A stretch of 64,000 bases of DNA from an uncultured Christensenellaceae bacterium (GTDB taxonomy: Bacteria > Bacillota > Clostridia > Christensenellales > UBA3700): assembly GCA_944376205.1 (NCBI GenBank), contig CALWBV010000007.1, positions 1 to 64,000 of the forward strand. Reading direction: 5' to 3'. The notes beneath the pieces were generated by a model. That model was not told the origin of the DNA. It did no database searches and saw only the letters and a program-made list of their open reading frames with translations. Both the position numbers and the translations under genes were made by a program. The number at the start of each line of letters is the position of its first letter. Within the stretch, counting starts at the first letter, position 1. Positions 62,461 through 64,000 of the stretch are shown piece after piece.

Positions 62461-63567
62461 TCAGTTTTTATATTTATTGTAAAAATCAACCAATTTTTGT
62501 TCATTGTCTATGCCTACATTTTGAGGCAAATTATATTCTGAACTAATAATCGCATGATTTTGTTCGTCTATCAATTTTGCATTTACTATGTTTTGATACC
62601 ATCTTAATACAGTATCTATATTAGGTGTTGCCACGTTTACCACATCTGCTATAGCTTTTATTATAAACAACCCGTATGAAAAATCTTCTTGGAAATATCG
62701 AGATTGCAAATCGATAACAAATCCGCCTTCCACTTCTCTCATAGGCGAACCGATCCCCTTAAACGCCTCTATGCTGCGAATTTTTTTAGTTAAAGATTGT
62801 TCGTCAAAAGACTCGTAATGAACCAACAAAGGCTTTACAGACGATAAATCAATCGAAATACTTGCCAATATTTTCTGCAACTCTTTATCGCATTTAATAA
62901 GCCATTCAGATGCCTTATCTGTCCACTCCTCATAGAATAATATATTCCTATCATAAACATGTTTAGGACTGTGATCAGAAAACATACTATAAAGCCTCGT
63001 AGTATGCAATATTGGATTAGATGGCGTAAGAGTAACTTCCAAAAAAGTCTTTAATTTAATCGCTTTTATCTCTAATAATTTACCGATATCTATGGACGCT
63101 CCTTGTCCGATAACCGCATAATATATACTATCTTTTTTACTTAAGAGATACGCACTGTGTCCATACTCTTTTACTCTTGCAATATAGGGAACTCTTTGCA
63201 ATCCTACAAATACTATATTTTTTTTGTCTTTCGGCAACAAAAATTCAAGCCCGCCCGTGCCCGGCAAGAATACAAAATATACTAGCTTATTTTGCACTAA
63301 AGCAATATGTTTTTTTACTTCACGCGACAAAATTTGTTTTGGCAAAGTATAAAAATACACGTCGGCATCATTCACAAAAGAATCGCTAACCTTAATTCCG
63401 CGCGCAGTATATTGCAGATTGTCAAAATGATCGTAAATATCAATTCTATCTGACCACTTATCAACATTAGACGAAACAATAACTATCTCGTCTTTGGCAT
63501 GGAGTCTTCTCAATTCTCCTGCCAAAACGCTGCCGATATTGCCCCCACCAACAATTACATATTTCAT
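62461..63567 (-). CDS. NAD/NADP octopine/nopaline dehydrogenase-like protein
   Basis: 368 residues. GGGNIGSVLAGELRR is the NAD(P) fold. The C-terminal helical domain holds NPILHTTRLYSMF, the region where octopine dehydrogenases place the catalytic His. The family reduces imines formed between an amino acid and a 2-keto acid. The start overlaps the end of the upstream aminotransferase by four bases (ATGA), so the two probably act in one pathway. The substrate is not known. Confidence 0.8.
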   Translation of the reverse strand: MKYVIVGGGNIGSVLAGELRRLHAKDEIVIVSSNVDKWSDRIDIYDHFDNLQYTARGIKVSDSFVNDADVYFYTLPKQILSREVKKHIALVQNKLVYFVFLPGTGGLEFLLPKDKKNIVFVGLQRVPYIARVKEYGHSAYLLSKKDSIYYAVIGQGASIDIGKLLEIKAIKLKTFLEVTLTPSNPILHTTRLYSMFSDHSPKHVYDRNILFYEEWTDKASEWLIKCDKELQKILASISIDLSSVKPLLVHYESFDEQSLTKKIRSIEAFKGIGSPMREVEGGFVIDLQSRYFQEDFSYGLFIIKAIADVVNVATPNIDTVLRWYQNIVNAKLIDEQNHAIISSEYNLPQNVGIDNEQKLVDFYNKYKN

Positions 63568-64000
63568 TTATCCCCTCTCATTTCAGTTTTTATAGCTTTT
63601 AGAAAAGCATTGTTTTCTTTAGTATCCTTTACAGCTACTCTTATAAAATTCTTACCGTTGAAATAATTTTTGGAAGACAAGTCCTTAAGCAGAATATTAT
63701 ACTTATCCAAAGCCTCAACGCAAAACTCATAAGACGATTTGTCTTTTAGGTTTACCATAATGTAGTTTGCCTGCGAAGGATATGCCTCTATTTTGTCTAT
63801 CTTATTGATTTCTTTTATCATACGGTTACGTTCGCTCGCTATCTTTTCACAAGCGTTTGCATAGTCCTTTGCAAAAAGATTATATGTCTGCAAATAATAT
63901 TCCGCAAAGCTGTTTATATTCCAAATCTGCATATACTTTCTCATTTCGGACAAAAGTTTTTTATCGGCGCTTGCTACTACTCCAAGTCTCAATCCCGCTA
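63564..64000 (-). CDS. PLP-dependent class I/II aminotransferase, C-terminal part
   Basis: Partial: the gene continues past the right edge, so no start is present. The visible 145 residues begin AGLRLGVVASAD, the region just after the PLP lysine (SKxxGxAGLRxG) in histidinol-phosphate aminotransferase and threonine-phosphate decarboxylase (CobD)-like enzymes, and continue with PSQANYIMVNL and FIRVAVKDTKENNAFLKAI, the small C-terminal domain. The lysine itself is outside the window. Coupled to the octopine-dehydrogenase-like gene. Confidence 0.85.
   Translation of the reverse strand, partial: AGLRLGVVASADKKLLSEMRKYMQIWNINSFAEYYLQTYNLFAKDYANACEKIASERNRMIKEINKIDKIEAYPSQANYIMVNLKDKSSYEFCVEALDKYNILLKDLSSKNYFNGKNFIRVAVKDTKENNAFLKAIKTEMRGDK

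Noticed and set aside
1..64000. Insertion sequences, prophage or integrase genes
   Set aside because: No transposase, integrase or phage structural motif was found, and no long direct repeats other than the CRISPR array.

Overview
The window looks like a chromosomal segment of a low-to-moderate GC, probably monoderm, anaerobic Bacillota (Clostridia-like) bacterium. The support is family-level: a WalJ-like / CPBP / RlmH run, pth-mfd followed by a foldase-like lipoprotein, GPH-type sugar symporters, a two-subunit class I fumarase, a type IV pilus locus without a visible secretin gene, and strong TTGACA-17-TATAAT-type promoters in AT-rich gaps. I cannot name the species.

Layout. Positions 1-34 are the first bases of a 16S rRNA gene on the minus strand, with a strong promoter at 210-238. 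Then come two adjacent Rossmann-fold epimerase-like genes (955-3811), a NUDIX hydrolase, a lipoprotein, mfd, pth and tadA (4.1-12.2 kb). Next are an M14 carboxypeptidase, fumarase subunits, the walJ-like/CPBP/rlmH operon, a GPH symporter, a HAD phosphatase, and a TetR-controlled pair of redox enzymes (12.4-24 kb).

24.2-37.1 kb is a type IV pilus locus on the minus strand: pilC, pilM, pilN, pilO, a giant 1130-residue prepilin-like protein, two minor prepilins, pilD, then pilB and three prepilins from their own consensus promoter. No pilT or pilQ is visible.

37.8-46.9 kb holds a two-helix membrane protein of unknown function, a lipoprotein, a GH42 beta-galactosidase with its GPH symporter, and an acyltransferase-like gene paired with a zinc-ribbon membrane protein. 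46.9-53.0 kb is a complete type II-C CRISPR-Cas locus: 20 full repeats plus one truncated repeat, cas2, cas1, a compact 1097-residue cas9, and a tracrRNA recognisable upstream of cas9. Every repeat ends in a perfect extended -10 promoter, so crRNAs are probably transcribed individually from within the array.

53.2-61.8 kb is a seven-gene myo-inositol catabolism operon (iolJ, C, B, D, E, A, G in transcription order). The window ends with a TM2 protein, an octopine/nopaline-dehydrogenase-like enzyme and the end of a PLP aminotransferase.

The most notable items are the promoter-in-repeat Cas9 system with its intact tracrRNA, the giant pilus-associated protein with beta-helix-like repeats, the acidic insert in PilD, the zinc-ribbon epimerase pair, and two nearly identical palindromes 40 kb apart.
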